Assembly (NCBI RefSeq): GCF_018101125.2
Contig: NZ_JAELVF020000002.1
Coordinates: forward strand, 192,576-256,575
Length of the DNA: 64,000 nt
Direction of reading: 5' to 3'
From: Streptomyces tardus
Lineage (GTDB): Bacteria; Actinomycetota; Actinomycetes; Streptomycetales; Streptomycetaceae
This document shows, piece after piece, positions 16,868 to 25,843 of the stretch. Numbering within the stretch: position 1 is the first letter of the stretch; each line of letters starts with the position of its first letter. The notes beneath the pieces were generated by a model. The model saw only the letters and a program-made list of their open reading frames with translations, ran no database searches and was not told the origin of the DNA. Both the position numbers and the translations under genes were made by a program.

Positions 16868-17653
16868 TCAGAGGAACTTCTGGCCCGCGAGGTACTCGGC
16901 GAGCTGCTTGCCGCCCTCGCCCTCGTCCTTCACCACGGTGCCCGCGGTACGCGGCGGACGGGCGTTGGCCTCGTCGACCGCGGTCCAGGAACCCTCCAGA
17001 CCGAAGTCGTCGCCGTCCAGGTCCAGGTCGTCCAGGTCCAGCTCCTCGACCGGCTTCTTCTTGGCCGCCATGATCCCCTTGAAGGAGGGGTAACGGGCCT
17101 CGCCGGACTGGTCGGTGACCGAGACGACGGCCGGCAGCGCGGCCTCGAGGTTCTCGGTGGCGGCGTCGCCGTCCCGGCGGCCGGTGACCTTGCCGTCGGC
17201 GACGGAGACCTCGGAGAGCAGGGTGACCTGAGGCACGCCCAGGCGCTCGGCGAGCACCGCGGGCAGTACGCCCATGACGCCGTCGGTGGAGGCCATACCG
17301 CAGACGACCAGGTCGTAGCCGGTCTTCTCGATGGCGGCGGCCAGCACCTTGGAGGTGCCGAAGACGTCGGTGCCGTGCAGGTCCTCGTCGTCGACGTGGA
17401 CGGCCTTGTCGGCGCCCATGGACAGAGCCTTGCGGAGCGCGTCGCGGGCGTCCTCGGGGCCGACCGTCAGCACGGTGACCTCGGCGTCGTCGGCCTCGTC
17501 GGAGATCTGCAGGGCCTGCTCGACGGCGTACTCGTCGAGCTCGGACAGCAGACCGTCCACGGCATCACGGTCCGTGGTCAGGTCCTCGGCGAAGTGCCGG
17601 TCGCCAGTGGCGTCGGGCACGTACTTCACACAGACAACGATCCTCAAGCTCAC
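16868..17653 (-). CDS. etfB: Electron transfer flavoprotein subunit beta
   Basis: A 261-residue FixA/EtfB protein: SLRIVVCVKYVPD at the N-terminus, the AMP-binding region MGADKAVHVDDEDLHGTDVFGTSK, and GMASTDGVMGVLPAVLAERLGVPQVTLL. It forms a heterodimer with EtfA. The protein begins with ATG/GTG-SLRIV at 17653 and is first in the two-gene operon. Confidence 0.95.
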   Translation of the reverse strand: MSLRIVVCVKYVPDATGDRHFAEDLTTDRDAVDGLLSELDEYAVEQALQISDEADDAEVTVLTVGPEDARDALRKALSMGADKAVHVDDEDLHGTDVFGTSKVLAAAIEKTGYDLVVCGMASTDGVMGVLPAVLAERLGVPQVTLLSEVSVADGKVTGRRDGDAATENLEAALPAVVSVTDQSGEARYPSFKGIMAAKKKPVEELDLDDLDLDGDDFGLEGSWTAVDEANARPPRTAGTVVKDEGEGGKQLAEYLAGQKFL

Positions 17654-17937
17654 GCCGGCTCTCCTACTGCGTCGTTACGGGCTGCCTTGTGCAGGCAGCA
17701 TAGGCGCCTGTCGGCACGGACTCCGGTCGGGTCGGACCGACGCTCCGCGCAGATTGTTACTCGCCAGTACACCGCTCCGGAGAAGAGTTAGCAAGCTGAG
17801 ACGACTGTGACGTTGCCAACGTCGTGCACCGCCCGCTCACGCGGGCACGCGCAGTGGCGCTCAGCTGTCGCGCACGGCCTTCCGCTCCGGCCACCAGCAG
17901 CCACCGACCGCCGGCTCGCGAACACGGCGCGAGCGCG

Positions 17938-18498
17938 TCAGTCGCGCAGGGCGGCGAATCGCTGTTCGTGGTGGACCAGCGGTCGTCCCGGCCCCGAGGC
18001 GTCGCCCTCCAGCACCTCCGCCAGCACCACCCGGTGATCCGCGGCCGGCACCCGCGCCACGATCCGGCACAGCATCCAGGCGGGCACTTCCTCCAGCACC
18101 GGCACCCCCGTCACACCCCGGTGCCACCGGGTCGGCGGGGCGAACCGGTCCGCCCCGCGCCGGGCGAACCGCTCGGCCAGCTCCACCTGGTGCTCGCCCA
18201 CCACGTGCACAGCCACCTGCGCCGCCGACGCGAGCACCGGCCAACTGGAGGAGGACGAACCGATGTTGAACGAGACCACCGCGGGCTCGGCGGCAACCGA
18301 CGCCAACGAGGTGGCGGTGAAACCGACCGGGGAGCCGTCCGGAGCCGAGGCGGTGACCACCCAGACCCCGGCGGCCGAGCGGCGGAAGGCGGCGCGCAGC
18401 AGTCGTGACGCCTGCTCCCCGCCGCCGAGGGCGGCGGCGTCCTCCGCGGCGGTCGATCGCGGCACATGCGGTGCCGTACGGGTCTCCAGTGTGCTCAC
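17938..18498 (-). CDS. Flavin reductase family protein
   Basis: A 186-residue flavin-reductase-like domain. RRSAAGVWVVTASAPDGSPVGFTATSLASVAAEPAVVSFNI is the classical FMN-binding signature, and a GDH-type HHEQRF end closes the domain. Such enzymes supply reduced FMN/FAD to monooxygenases. Start GTG 18498, with GGGAG at seven bases, is preferred over an upstream ATG at 18588 that adds a non-conserved leader. The roughly 285 bp to etfB show no gene. Confidence 0.85.
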   Translation of the reverse strand: MSTLETRTAPHVPRSTAAEDAAALGGGEQASRLLRAAFRRSAAGVWVVTASAPDGSPVGFTATSLASVAAEPAVVSFNIGSSSSSWPVLASAAQVAVHVVGEHQVELAERFARRGADRFAPPTRWHRGVTGVPVLEEVPAWMLCRIVARVPAADHRVVLAEVLEGDASGPGRPLVHHEQRFAALRD

Positions 18499-18759
18499 CG
18501 CGCGGCTCCCAGTTGCATCGCCCCAGGTTGACGATGTGTCGACAACCCCGTCAAGACAGCCTCCCCGGATGCGATCACTCTCACTCACGGCACACGACCA
18601 CGGACACGGCAGACCGCGGACACGGAATCCGACGCGGCCCCCGACGCCGGCCCCGACGCGCGGGCGGAGCAGCGCGGGCGGAGCCCTGCGCCCGCGAGCA
18701 CGGCACCCACTCCGATCGCACCGGGGCGCGTACCGGCACCGGGGCGCCGCAACGCCGGC

Positions 18760-19089
18760 TCACACCGTCTCGCCGAGCGCTGCGATGACGTCGGCGCGGC
18801 GCGGCATCCCGGTGGCCCGCCGCACCACCTCTCCCGAGGCGTTCAGCACCAGCACCGTCGGTGTGCGTACGATGCCCAACCGCCGCACCAGCGCGAGGCG
18901 TTCCTCCGCGTCGATCTCCACGTGCGCCACGCCGGACACCATCGCGGCGACTTCGGCGAGCACCCGGCGGGTGCCGCGGCAGGGCTGGCAGAACGCGGTG
19001 GAGAACTGCAGGAGAGTCGCCCGCTCCCCCAGACTCGCCACCCCGATCAGGGCGGCCTCCACCCGCTCGACGCCCGACGGCTCTCCCAC
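18760..19089 (-). CDS. Thioredoxin-family protein (CQPC active site)
   Basis: A 109-residue thioredoxin fold. LLQFSTAFCQPCRGTRRVLAEV carries the CxxC redox pair (Cys-Gln-Pro-Cys), and RRLGIVRTPTVLVL contains the cis-Pro loop. It is cytosolic, without signal peptide or TM segment, and likely a disulfide reductase for an unknown target. Start GTG 19089 follows GAGGAGGAG. An upstream in-frame extension exists but is Arg/Gly-rich and non-conserved. Confidence 0.85.
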   Translation of the reverse strand: MGEPSGVERVEAALIGVASLGERATLLQFSTAFCQPCRGTRRVLAEVAAMVSGVAHVEIDAEERLALVRRLGIVRTPTVLVLNASGEVVRRATGMPRRADVIAALGETV

Positions 19090-19360
19090 CGCACTCCTCC
19101 TCGTTCGCACCTCAGCCGGTGCCTCGCTTCCGAACGCACCGCAGCACCGCAGCACCGGCCTGCCCGAGGGCGGCGGTCGCACCTCCTGCGCGGGCCGCGC
19201 ATTGTCGAGCCCGGCGCCTCCTGCCGACCTCCGGTTCCGTGTCCCGGCAGCACTGCCGGGCGCCTGGATATTCCCGTGCCCGGCTCCGCCGCGGCTCACC
19301 CACACCCGCACCATCCGCCTCACCAGTGACCCCGATCCCGGCCCGGCGGGGGTAGCCGAA

Positions 19361-19384
19361 TCAACTTACGGTCGCGTAAGTTGA
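19361..19384. promoter_or_regulatory. Operator-like inverted repeat upstream of acyltransferase gene
   Basis: TCAACTTACG (19361-19370) and CGTAAGTTGA (19375-19384) form a perfect 10-bp inverted repeat around GTCG. A further half-site ACGTAAG lies near 19425. The TTAC...GTAA core is typical of TetR-family operators. It is 61 bp upstream of the acyltransferase start; the regulator is not encoded next to it. Confidence 0.65.
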
Positions 19385-19444
19385 GCGGGATGTCCGCGCC
19401 GGGAGTACGTTCCCCAGGCAGTCTCACGTAAGGGTTCCCCCCGC

Positions 19445-20164
19445 ATGGCAGAGCTTGTGTATCCCCCCGTTGTCGGCGCTTCCCGGACCCTGTTCAAGGT
19501 CCTCGATCTGCGCTTCGACATCCAGGGCACCGAGCACATTCCGCGCCGCGGCGGAGCCGTCCTGGTCAGCAACCACATCGGCTACCTGGACTTCGTGTTC
19601 GCCGGACTCGCCGCGCGCCCGGCCAAGCGGCTGGTCCGCTTCATGGCGAAGGACCAGGTCTTCAAACACAAGGTTTCGGGACCGCTGATGCGAGCGATGA
19701 AGCACATCCCGGTGGACCGTTCCGCGGGCCAGGACTCCTACCGGCACGCGGTGCGCTCGCTGAAGGCGGGCGAGATCGTGGGTGTCTTCCCGGAGGCCAC
19801 CATCTCTCCGTCGTTCACGCTCAAGCAGTTCAAGTCCGGTGCGGTGCGGATGGCCCAGGAAGCCGGAGTGCCGGTGCTGCCGCTCGCCCTGTGGGGCACC
19901 CAACGGCTGTGGACCAAGGGACGCAAGCGCGACTTCGGGCGCAACCACTTCCCCATCACCATCCGCGTCGGCGAGCAGATCCCGGCCCCTGCCGACGAGT
20001 CCCCCGCCGCGCTGACCGACCTGATGCGGGACCGCATGCAGGAGCTGCTGGAGACTGCGCAGGAGGCGTACCCGGCCAAGCCCAGCGGCCCTGACGACAC
20101 CTGGTGGCTGCCCGCCCACCTCGGCGGCAGCGCACCGCCCGCCCCCGGCCACACCGCGGCCTGA
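19445..20164 (+). CDS. Lysophospholipid acyltransferase family protein (PlsC-like)
   Basis: A 239-residue acyltransferase. The HX4D motif is NHIGYLDF (residues about 37-44), followed by AKDQVFKHKVSGPLMRAMKHIPVDR and the FPEATIS motif III for glycerol-phosphate binding. It transfers an acyl group from acyl-CoA/ACP to a lysophospholipid at the membrane. The C-terminal 20 residues are Pro-rich. An inverted repeat just upstream suggests repressor control, fitting membrane lipid homeostasis. Confidence 0.87.
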   Translation: MAELVYPPVVGASRTLFKVLDLRFDIQGTEHIPRRGGAVLVSNHIGYLDFVFAGLAARPAKRLVRFMAKDQVFKHKVSGPLMRAMKHIPVDRSAGQDSYRHAVRSLKAGEIVGVFPEATISPSFTLKQFKSGAVRMAQEAGVPVLPLALWGTQRLWTKGRKRDFGRNHFPITIRVGEQIPAPADESPAALTDLMRDRMQELLETAQEAYPAKPSGPDDTWWLPAHLGGSAPPAPGHTAA

Positions 20165-20197
20165 CCGCACCGGCCCGGGGCCCGACACCTCGACCGC

Positions 20198-20230
20198 ACT
20201 GCCCGCCGGCTCTGTGAACCGGCGGGCAGT
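20198..20230. terminator. Hairpin after acyltransferase gene
   Basis: ACTGCCCGCCGG (20198-20209) pairs perfectly with CCGGCGGGCAGT (20219-20230) over 12 bp with a 9-nt loop, 33 bp past the acyltransferase stop. Confidence 0.75.
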
Positions 20231-20316
20231 CGACGTGTCGGGGCTCGCCCGCGCCGCCCTCGATGCGCCGGGCAGGGCCTGCGGGCGGCGGCCGGGGACG
20301 GCGGCAGACACCGAAA

Positions 20317-20361
20317 CGCCCGTCGTCCGAGGGCGGTTGAGGCATCAGCGGACGACGGGCG
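20317..20361. terminator. Hairpin after the threonine aldolase operon
   Basis: CGCCCGTCGTCCG (20317-20329) pairs perfectly with CGGACGACGGGCG (20349-20361), a 13-bp stem located 12 bp beyond the aldolase stop on the minus strand. Confidence 0.75.
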
Positions 20362-20373
20362 GGGCCGTGGGGC

Positions 20374-21453
20374 TCAGGCGCCGATCTCCTCGCGGAGCGC
20401 GGCGAGGAAGCCGTCCACATCCTCCTCGGTGGTGTCGAAGGCGCACATCCAGCGCACGTCGCCGGCCGCCTCGTCCCAGAAGTAGAAGCGGTAGCGCTTC
20501 TGCAGGCGCTCGCTGACCTCCTTGGGGAGCCGGGCGAAGACGGCGTTGGCCTGCACGGGGTGGAGGATCCGCACGCCGGGCACCTGCCGTACGCCCTCGG
20601 CGAGCCGGGCCGCCATCGCGTTGGCGTGCCGGGCGTTGCGCAGCCACAGATCGCCGGCGAGCAGCGCCTCCAGCTGGACGGAGACGAATCGCATCTTCGA
20701 CGCCAGCTGCATCGACAGCTTGCGCAGATGCCGCATGGCGCGGGCCGCGTCCGGGTTGAGCACCACGACCGCCTCGCCGAACACGGCGCCGTTCTTGGTG
20801 CCGCCGAAGGAGAGGATGTCCACCCCTGCGACGTTGGTGAAGCTGCGCATGGGCACGTCGAGCGCCGCTGCGGCATTGGATATCCGTGCACCGTCGAGGT
20901 GGACGAGCATGCCCCGCTCGTGGGCGTGCTCGCAGATGGCACGGACCTCCTGCGGCGTGTACACGGTGCCCAGTTCGGTGTTCTGGGTGATCGAGACGAC
21001 CTGCGGCATCGCGCGGTGCTCGTCGTCCCAGCCGTACGCCTCGCGGTCGATCAGCTCGGGAGTGAGCTTGCCGTCCTCGGTGGGCACGGTCAGCAGCTTG
21101 AGGCCGCCCACGCGTTCGGGGGCGCCGCACTCGTCGACGTGGATGTGGGCGCTGTCGGCGGCGATCACCGCGCCCCAGCGGTCCGTGACCGACTGGAGCG
21201 CGACGACGTTGGCGCCGGTGCCGTTGAAGACCGGGTAGGTCTGCGCGTTGCCACCGAAGTGGCGCCGCATCAGCTGCTGGAGCTGTTCGGTGTAGTCGTC
21301 GTCGCCGTACGCGACCTGGTGGCCCTCGTTGGCCAGGGCGAGGGCGGCGAGGACCTCAGGGTGAGCCCCCGCGTAGTTGTCGCTGGCGAAGCCGCGCAGT
21401 GCGGGGTCGTGGCGCCGCTTGGCGTCGGTCCTCACGGCTGGGGAGTGAGCCAC
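20374..21453 (-). CDS. Low-specificity threonine aldolase / beta-eliminating lyase family
   Basis: A 359-residue fold-type I PLP enzyme. ASDNYAGAHPEVLAA is the family N-terminus, LVHLDGARISNAAAALD holds the PLP-binding Asp, and DILSFGGTKNGAV contains the Schiff-base Lys. It cleaves threonine or related beta-hydroxy amino acids to glycine and an aldehyde. Start GTG 21453 overlaps the SDR gene end by 22 bp; GTG 21435 (4-bp overlap) is a credible alternative. Third gene of the DUF6421-SDR-aldolase operon, closed by a hairpin. Confidence 0.87.
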   Translation of the reverse strand: MAHSPAVRTDAKRRHDPALRGFASDNYAGAHPEVLAALALANEGHQVAYGDDDYTEQLQQLMRRHFGGNAQTYPVFNGTGANVVALQSVTDRWGAVIAADSAHIHVDECGAPERVGGLKLLTVPTEDGKLTPELIDREAYGWDDEHRAMPQVVSITQNTELGTVYTPQEVRAICEHAHERGMLVHLDGARISNAAAALDVPMRSFTNVAGVDILSFGGTKNGAVFGEAVVVLNPDAARAMRHLRKLSMQLASKMRFVSVQLEALLAGDLWLRNARHANAMAARLAEGVRQVPGVRILHPVQANAVFARLPKEVSERLQKRYRFYFWDEAAGDVRWMCAFDTTEEDVDGFLAALREEIGA

Positions 21454-22196
21454 AGGCGTTTTCCGTTCACTTCCTCGGTGGGCTTCTCCCACGTCCCGGC
21501 GATGGCCTCGGCCAGGTCCTTGACGTCGGTGAAGCCGGCGAACTTTGCGTTGGGGCGTTCGGCCCGCATCGCGTCGTGGACCAGCGCCTTGATCACCAGG
21601 ATCGCAGCCGCCGCCCGCGGCCCCTGCTCGCCCCCCGCCTTGCGGAACGCGTCGCCGAGCGCAAGCGTCCACGCCTCGGCGGCGGCCTTGGCGGCGGCGT
21701 ACGCGGCGTTGCCCGAGGTGGGTTTCGAGGCGCCGGCCGCGCTGATCAGCAGATAGCGGCCGTTGCTGCTGCGGTCCAGGGCGCCCTCGAAGGCGAGGCT
21801 GGTGTGCTGGACGGTGCGGATCAGCAGGCTCTCCAGCGCCCCCCAGTCCCCGAGGTCGGTCTCGGCGAAGGTCCGCGACCCGCGCCAGCCGCCCACCAGG
21901 TGCACCAGTCCGTCGATCCGGCCGAACTCCTTCTCCGTACGGAGCGCCCAGGCCCGGGTGTCGTCCGGACTGAGCAGGTCCACGGTGTCGCCGACGACCG
22001 TGGCGCCGCCGTGGGCGAAGCGCGCCGCGTCCACCCCGACCGCCAGCCGCTCGGGGTCGGAGTCCGAGGCCACCACGACCGCGCCCGCCTCTGCGAGCCG
22101 CAGCAGCAGCGCCTGTCCCGCGGGACCGCCCGCTCCGGCCACCGCCACCACGGCGCCTTCCAGCGCCCCGCTGTTGCCCTCGCTCGCTGTGCTCAT
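21432..22196 (-). CDS. SDR family oxidoreductase
   Basis: A 254-residue short-chain dehydrogenase/reductase. Cofactor loop VAVAGAGGPAGQALL, NxAG-like LVHLVGGW, catalytic Ser in LLISAAGAS and YAAAK as the YxxxK pair. The acidic residue ASDSD after strand 2 suggests NAD(H) preference. Substrate unknown. It lies 55 bp downstream of the DUF6421 gene and overlaps the aldolase gene, so co-function with both is likely. Start ATG 22196. Confidence 0.87.
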   Translation of the reverse strand: MSTASEGNSGALEGAVVAVAGAGGPAGQALLLRLAEAGAVVVASDSDPERLAVGVDAARFAHGGATVVGDTVDLLSPDDTRAWALRTEKEFGRIDGLVHLVGGWRGSRTFAETDLGDWGALESLLIRTVQHTSLAFEGALDRSSNGRYLLISAAGASKPTSGNAAYAAAKAAAEAWTLALGDAFRKAGGEQGPRAAAAILVIKALVHDAMRAERPNAKFAGFTDVKDLAEAIAGTWEKPTEEVNGKRLWLTPQP

Positions 22197-22251
22197 GCTC
22201 GCCTCCACTGCCCGTACCGTCCTGGTTGTCTCTCGTGCCGTGTCCGGCGCC

Positions 22252-23670
22252 TCACGCCGCGGCGGCCCTGGGGGCCTGCTCCGCCGTGATGCCCTTGGTC
22301 GACGCGATGACAGTGCGCAGCTTCTTCCCAAGTGCCTCGTAGAACATGCTCAGCGGGAACTCGTCGGGGTGCACCTCGTCGACGAGCTTGCGCGGCGGGA
22401 GCGAGAGGTCGAGGGCTTCCGCGCCCTTGGCCCAGGTGGAGCCGGGGTGCGGCGCGAGGTAGCCGGAGACCAGCTCGTAGGCCTTCAGCCAGTGCACGAG
22501 CTTGGGACGGTCGATGCCCTGGCGGTAGAGCGTCTCGATCTCCTCGCGCAGCTGCACGGTGACCTGCCGGGCCAGCTCCCAGTCGACGGTGAGCCGGTTG
22601 TCGGTCCAGCGCAGGGCGTTGTGACGGTGGAGGTAGGCGAAGAGCAGCTGCCCGCCGAGACCGTCGTAGTTGCGGTTGCGCTCGCCGGTGACCGGGAAGC
22701 GGAAGATCCGGTCGAGGATGACGGCGTACTGCACGTCCCGGCCCTGCGGGTAGCCGTCCTCCTCGAGCTTGACGGCTTCGTGGAAGGCGGTGAGGTCGCA
22801 GCGCAGCTCCTCCAGGCCGTACATCCAGAACGGCTGGCGCTGCTTGATCATGAACGGGTCGAACGGCAGGTCGCCGTGGCTGTGGGTGCGGTCGTGGACC
22901 ATGTCCCACAGCACGAAGGCGTGCTGGGTGCGCGGGAGGTCGGTGAGCAGGCCCTTCGCGCTCTCGGGCAGCTCCAGGCTGGTGACCTCGCAGGCCGCCT
23001 CGACGACGCGGGAGAAGCGGGCGGCCTCGCGGTCGCAGAAGATTCCGCCCCAGGAGAAGCGCTCCGGCGCCTCGCGCACGGCGATGGTCTCGGGGAAGAG
23101 CACCGCGGAGTTGGTGTCGTACCCGCTGGTGAAGTCCTCGAAGGTGATGCCGAGGAAGAGCGGGTTGTCGTAGCGGGTGCGCTCGAGGTCCGCGAGCCAC
23201 TGGGGCCAGACCATCCGCAGGGCGACGGCCTCGAAGTTGCGGTCGGGGTTGCCGTTCTGCGTGTACATCGGGAAGAGGACCAGGTGCTGGCGGCCGTCCA
23301 CGCGTTCCGCGGCGGGCTGGAAGGCGAGCAGCGAGTCCAGGAAGTCGGGTACGGCGAAGTCGGACGCGACCCAGCCGCGCAGGTCGGCGACGAGCGCCAG
23401 GTGGTACTCCCTGCCGTGCGGGAGCAGTGGGGAGAGCTGCTCGACCGCGGTGGCCATCCGGTCCACCTGGGCGCGCACCTGCTCGGCGGCGGGGGCGTCG
23501 GGAGCGGTGAGGTCGACCGAGCCGTCGGCGGACTGCCAGGGGCGAATCGTCTCGACCGCGTCCTTGAGCTCGCTCCACGCGGGGTGGGACACCACGGGCT
23601 CGATCGTTGACTCACTGTGGGCAGCACGAACGGCGCCGCCGGCGGTGGGTGACGAGAGGGTTTCCGTCAT
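22252..23670 (-). CDS. DUF6421 family protein
   Basis: A 472-residue protein of a family common in streptomycetes, always large and soluble. Recognisable conserved stretches include HLVLFPMYTQNGNPDRNFEA, THSHGDLPFDPFMIKQRQPFW and GLGGQLLFAYLHRHN. His/Asp-rich segments could bind metal, but no catalytic assignment is possible. Start ATG 23670 has GGAGG at good spacing. It is the first gene of an operon with an SDR and a threonine aldolase, so a shared metabolic step is inferred. Confidence 0.82.
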   Translation of the reverse strand: MTETLSSPTAGGAVRAAHSESTIEPVVSHPAWSELKDAVETIRPWQSADGSVDLTAPDAPAAEQVRAQVDRMATAVEQLSPLLPHGREYHLALVADLRGWVASDFAVPDFLDSLLAFQPAAERVDGRQHLVLFPMYTQNGNPDRNFEAVALRMVWPQWLADLERTRYDNPLFLGITFEDFTSGYDTNSAVLFPETIAVREAPERFSWGGIFCDREAARFSRVVEAACEVTSLELPESAKGLLTDLPRTQHAFVLWDMVHDRTHSHGDLPFDPFMIKQRQPFWMYGLEELRCDLTAFHEAVKLEEDGYPQGRDVQYAVILDRIFRFPVTGERNRNYDGLGGQLLFAYLHRHNALRWTDNRLTVDWELARQVTVQLREEIETLYRQGIDRPKLVHWLKAYELVSGYLAPHPGSTWAKGAEALDLSLPPRKLVDEVHPDEFPLSMFYEALGKKLRTVIASTKGITAEQAPRAAAA

Positions 23671-23999
23671 GAGCGTGCCTCCACAGGAAAAAATCGCGTG
23701 TGGCTACGTTAACCGGTCAGCATTCCCCTACTCAAGGTCGAAGACTGTAAATCTTCCGGCTCTGGGTGCGATCAAGGCAACATTTTCCCGTCAAGAACTT
23801 CTTAGATGCTATGTTCGCCCACATTTGTCCGCATCAGGATCTTCGATTCGCCGAACAGCCGCCCGCCCGGCCGCTCTTGGGCCGGCCATGGACTGTTCAC
23901 CACTGCTCCGGCCGCCCACCGCCCGGCCGCCGCCTGCCGGCCCGCTCGTGGATCTAGGGTGGTCGGACGAAGTCGGCGCAGGCAGAGAGCGAGCAGCTG
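23671..23999. other. AT-richer divergent intergenic region
   Basis: This 329-bp region separates the divergent DUF6421 and glycerophosphodiesterase genes. It is clearly lower in GC than its surroundings (for example the TTAACCGG and TGTAAATCTTCC stretches near 23710-23755). It must hold both promoters, but no confident -10/-35 pair or gene was assigned. Confidence 0.5.
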
Positions 24000-24683
24000 G
24001 TGTCCCTACTGACTGTCGGCCACCGCGGCGTGATGGGTGTCGAACCGGAGAACACGCTCCGGTCCTTCCGGCACGCCGACCGCCTCGGTCTCGACGCGAT
24101 CGAGCTGGACCTCCACCTGAGCAAGGACGGCGCGCTCGTCGTCATGCACGACACCACCGTGGACCGCACGACCGACGGCACCGGCGCCATCGGTGACCTC
24201 ACCCTCGCCGAACTGCGCGGACTGGACGCCGGGTCGGGCGAGCAGGTGCCGGTCTTCGAGGAGGTCGTCGACACGGTCCGCTCGCCCCTGCAGGCGGAGA
24301 TCAAGGACGTCGCCGCGGCCCGGGTGCTCGCCGAGGTGATCGCCCGACGCGAGCTGCACGACCGGGTCACGGTCATCTCCTTCCACGCCGCGGCGCTGCG
24401 CGAAACGCGCGCACTGCTGCCGGAGATCCCGCTGGTACTGGTCACCGGACGCTCCACCCCGACCGCCGCGGCACGCGCGGTGGAGCTGGGCGCGCACATG
24501 GTCTCCTGCGATCTGCGGCACCTGACACCGGACGTCGTCCGGGAGTGCCGCGAGGCGGGGCTGAAGGTCATCAGCTGGACGGTGAACACCGCCGAAGACC
24601 TGGGCCGCGCAAGGGAGTTGGAGCTGGACGGTGTCGTCACCGACCTGCCGGAGATCAGCGCGGCGCTGCGCCCAGCGGTTTGA
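24000..24683 (+). CDS. Glycerophosphodiester phosphodiesterase
   Basis: A 227-residue GDPD TIM barrel. VGHRG (His8-Arg9), PENTL, AIELDLHLSKDGALVVMHD (Glu, Asp and two His, metal and catalytic residues) and QAEIKD are all present. It hydrolyses glycerophosphodiesters to glycerol-3-phosphate and an alcohol. There is no signal peptide, so it is cytosolic. Start is GTG 24000. The 3' end overlaps the convergent acetyltransferase by 29 bp. Confidence 0.92.
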   Translation: MSLLTVGHRGVMGVEPENTLRSFRHADRLGLDAIELDLHLSKDGALVVMHDTTVDRTTDGTGAIGDLTLAELRGLDAGSGEQVPVFEEVVDTVRSPLQAEIKDVAAARVLAEVIARRELHDRVTVISFHAAALRETRALLPEIPLVLVTGRSTPTAAARAVELGAHMVSCDLRHLTPDVVRECREAGLKVISWTVNTAEDLGRARELELDGVVTDLPEISAALRPAV

Positions 24684-25221
24684 GCAGCACCTCGAAGCAG
24701 AGGTCGGGCCGCCGCGGCAGACCGAAGCGCTCGTCGCCGTACGGGAAGGGCTGCAGCTCGCCCGTACGGCGATAGCCGCGCCGCTCGTACCAGGCGATCA
24801 GGTCCTCGCGCGCCGAGATGACCGTCATCCGCATCTCCCGCGCTCCCCACCGGTGCGCCGCGAGCCGTTCGGCCTCCGCGAGCACCTGCCGCCCGACACC
24901 CCCCGCCTGCGCCTCGGGACGCACGGCGAACATCCCGAAGTAGGCGGCGGGGCCCGCCCCGGACTCGCGCCGTTCCAGGTGGCAGCAGGCGACCGTACCG
25001 CCGGACCGCTCGACCACCAGCACCAGCCCGTCCGGGGCGTCGACCAGATCGGCCACACCCTCGTGGTCGGTGCGCCGGCCGTCCAGCAGATCCGCCTCGG
25101 TCGTCCATCCGACACGGCTGGCCTCGCCCCGGTAGGCCGACTCCACCAGCGCGACCAGCGCGGGTACGTCGTCGGCGGTCGCGGCCCGGAAGCTCAGCGC
25201 AGCAGCGAGGGAAATCTCCAT
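24655..25221 (-). CDS. GNAT family N-acetyltransferase
   Basis: A 188-residue single GNAT domain. FGMFAVRPEAQAGGVGRQVLAEAERLAAH is motif A with the acetyl-CoA loop, and LIAWYERRGYRRTGELQPFPYGDERFG is the C-terminal Tyr region of the family. Substrate unknown. Start ATG 25221 faces the divergent VOC gene across 42 bp. Confidence 0.88.
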   Translation of the reverse strand: MEISLAAALSFRAATADDVPALVALVESAYRGEASRVGWTTEADLLDGRRTDHEGVADLVDAPDGLVLVVERSGGTVACCHLERRESGAGPAAYFGMFAVRPEAQAGGVGRQVLAEAERLAAHRWGAREMRMTVISAREDLIAWYERRGYRRTGELQPFPYGDERFGLPRRPDLCFEVLLKPLGAAPR

Positions 25222-25263
25222 GGCGGCGAGCCTAACGCGGAGCCGGGCCCTATCGTCGGCCGC

Positions 25264-25665
25264 ATGGTGCACGTACTGAGCAGCCGCGTACTGCTGCGTC
25301 CGACCGATCCCGCAGCCGCCAGGGACTTCTACGGCCGCGTCCTCGGCCTCGCGGTCCAGCGCGAGTTCGAGACGGGGCCGGGCCCGGAGGACCTCGGCAC
25401 GGTCTACTTCCTCGGCGGCGGTTTCCTCGAACTCTCCGGCCGCGCCGAGCAGCCCCTGAACCCGGGCCTGCGCCTGTGGCTCCAGGTCCTCGACGTCGAG
25501 GCGGCCCACCGCGAACTTCGCGAGCGGGGCGCGCAGATCACGCGTCCGCCGGTGCGCGAGCCGTGGGGGCTGGTCGAGATGTGGGTGGCGGCCCCGGACG
25601 GGGTGAGCCTGTGCGTCGTGGAGATCCCCGCCGACCATCCACTGCGCTACCGGCCCGCCCCCTGA
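25264..25665 (+). CDS. VOC family protein (glyoxalase/bleomycin-resistance fold)
   Basis: A 133-residue VOC protein with two beta-alpha-beta-beta-beta modules. RVLLRPTDPAAARDFYGRVLGLAV is the classic first module, and EMWVAAPDGVSLCVVEIP ends the second. Metal ligands are not all identifiable, so it may be a binding protein rather than an enzyme. ATG 25264. Confidence 0.87.
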   Translation: MVHVLSSRVLLRPTDPAAARDFYGRVLGLAVQREFETGPGPEDLGTVYFLGGGFLELSGRAEQPLNPGLRLWLQVLDVEAAHRELRERGAQITRPPVREPWGLVEMWVAAPDGVSLCVVEIPADHPLRYRPAP

Positions 25666-25843
25666 GCGGACCGGCCACCCTGCCGGTCGGCCGCGCACGG
25701 CGGCGAACGCCGGGGCCGTGCGGGACCGTCCGGGAGCGCGCACCCCCGCGCACGGCGCGAGCGGGCGTGCTCCCCTGCGCTCCCGTACGGCGCCGCCTCC
25801 CGGGTAGGTCGCGGGTGACGGGTGCGCAGTCACGGAGGTGGGG

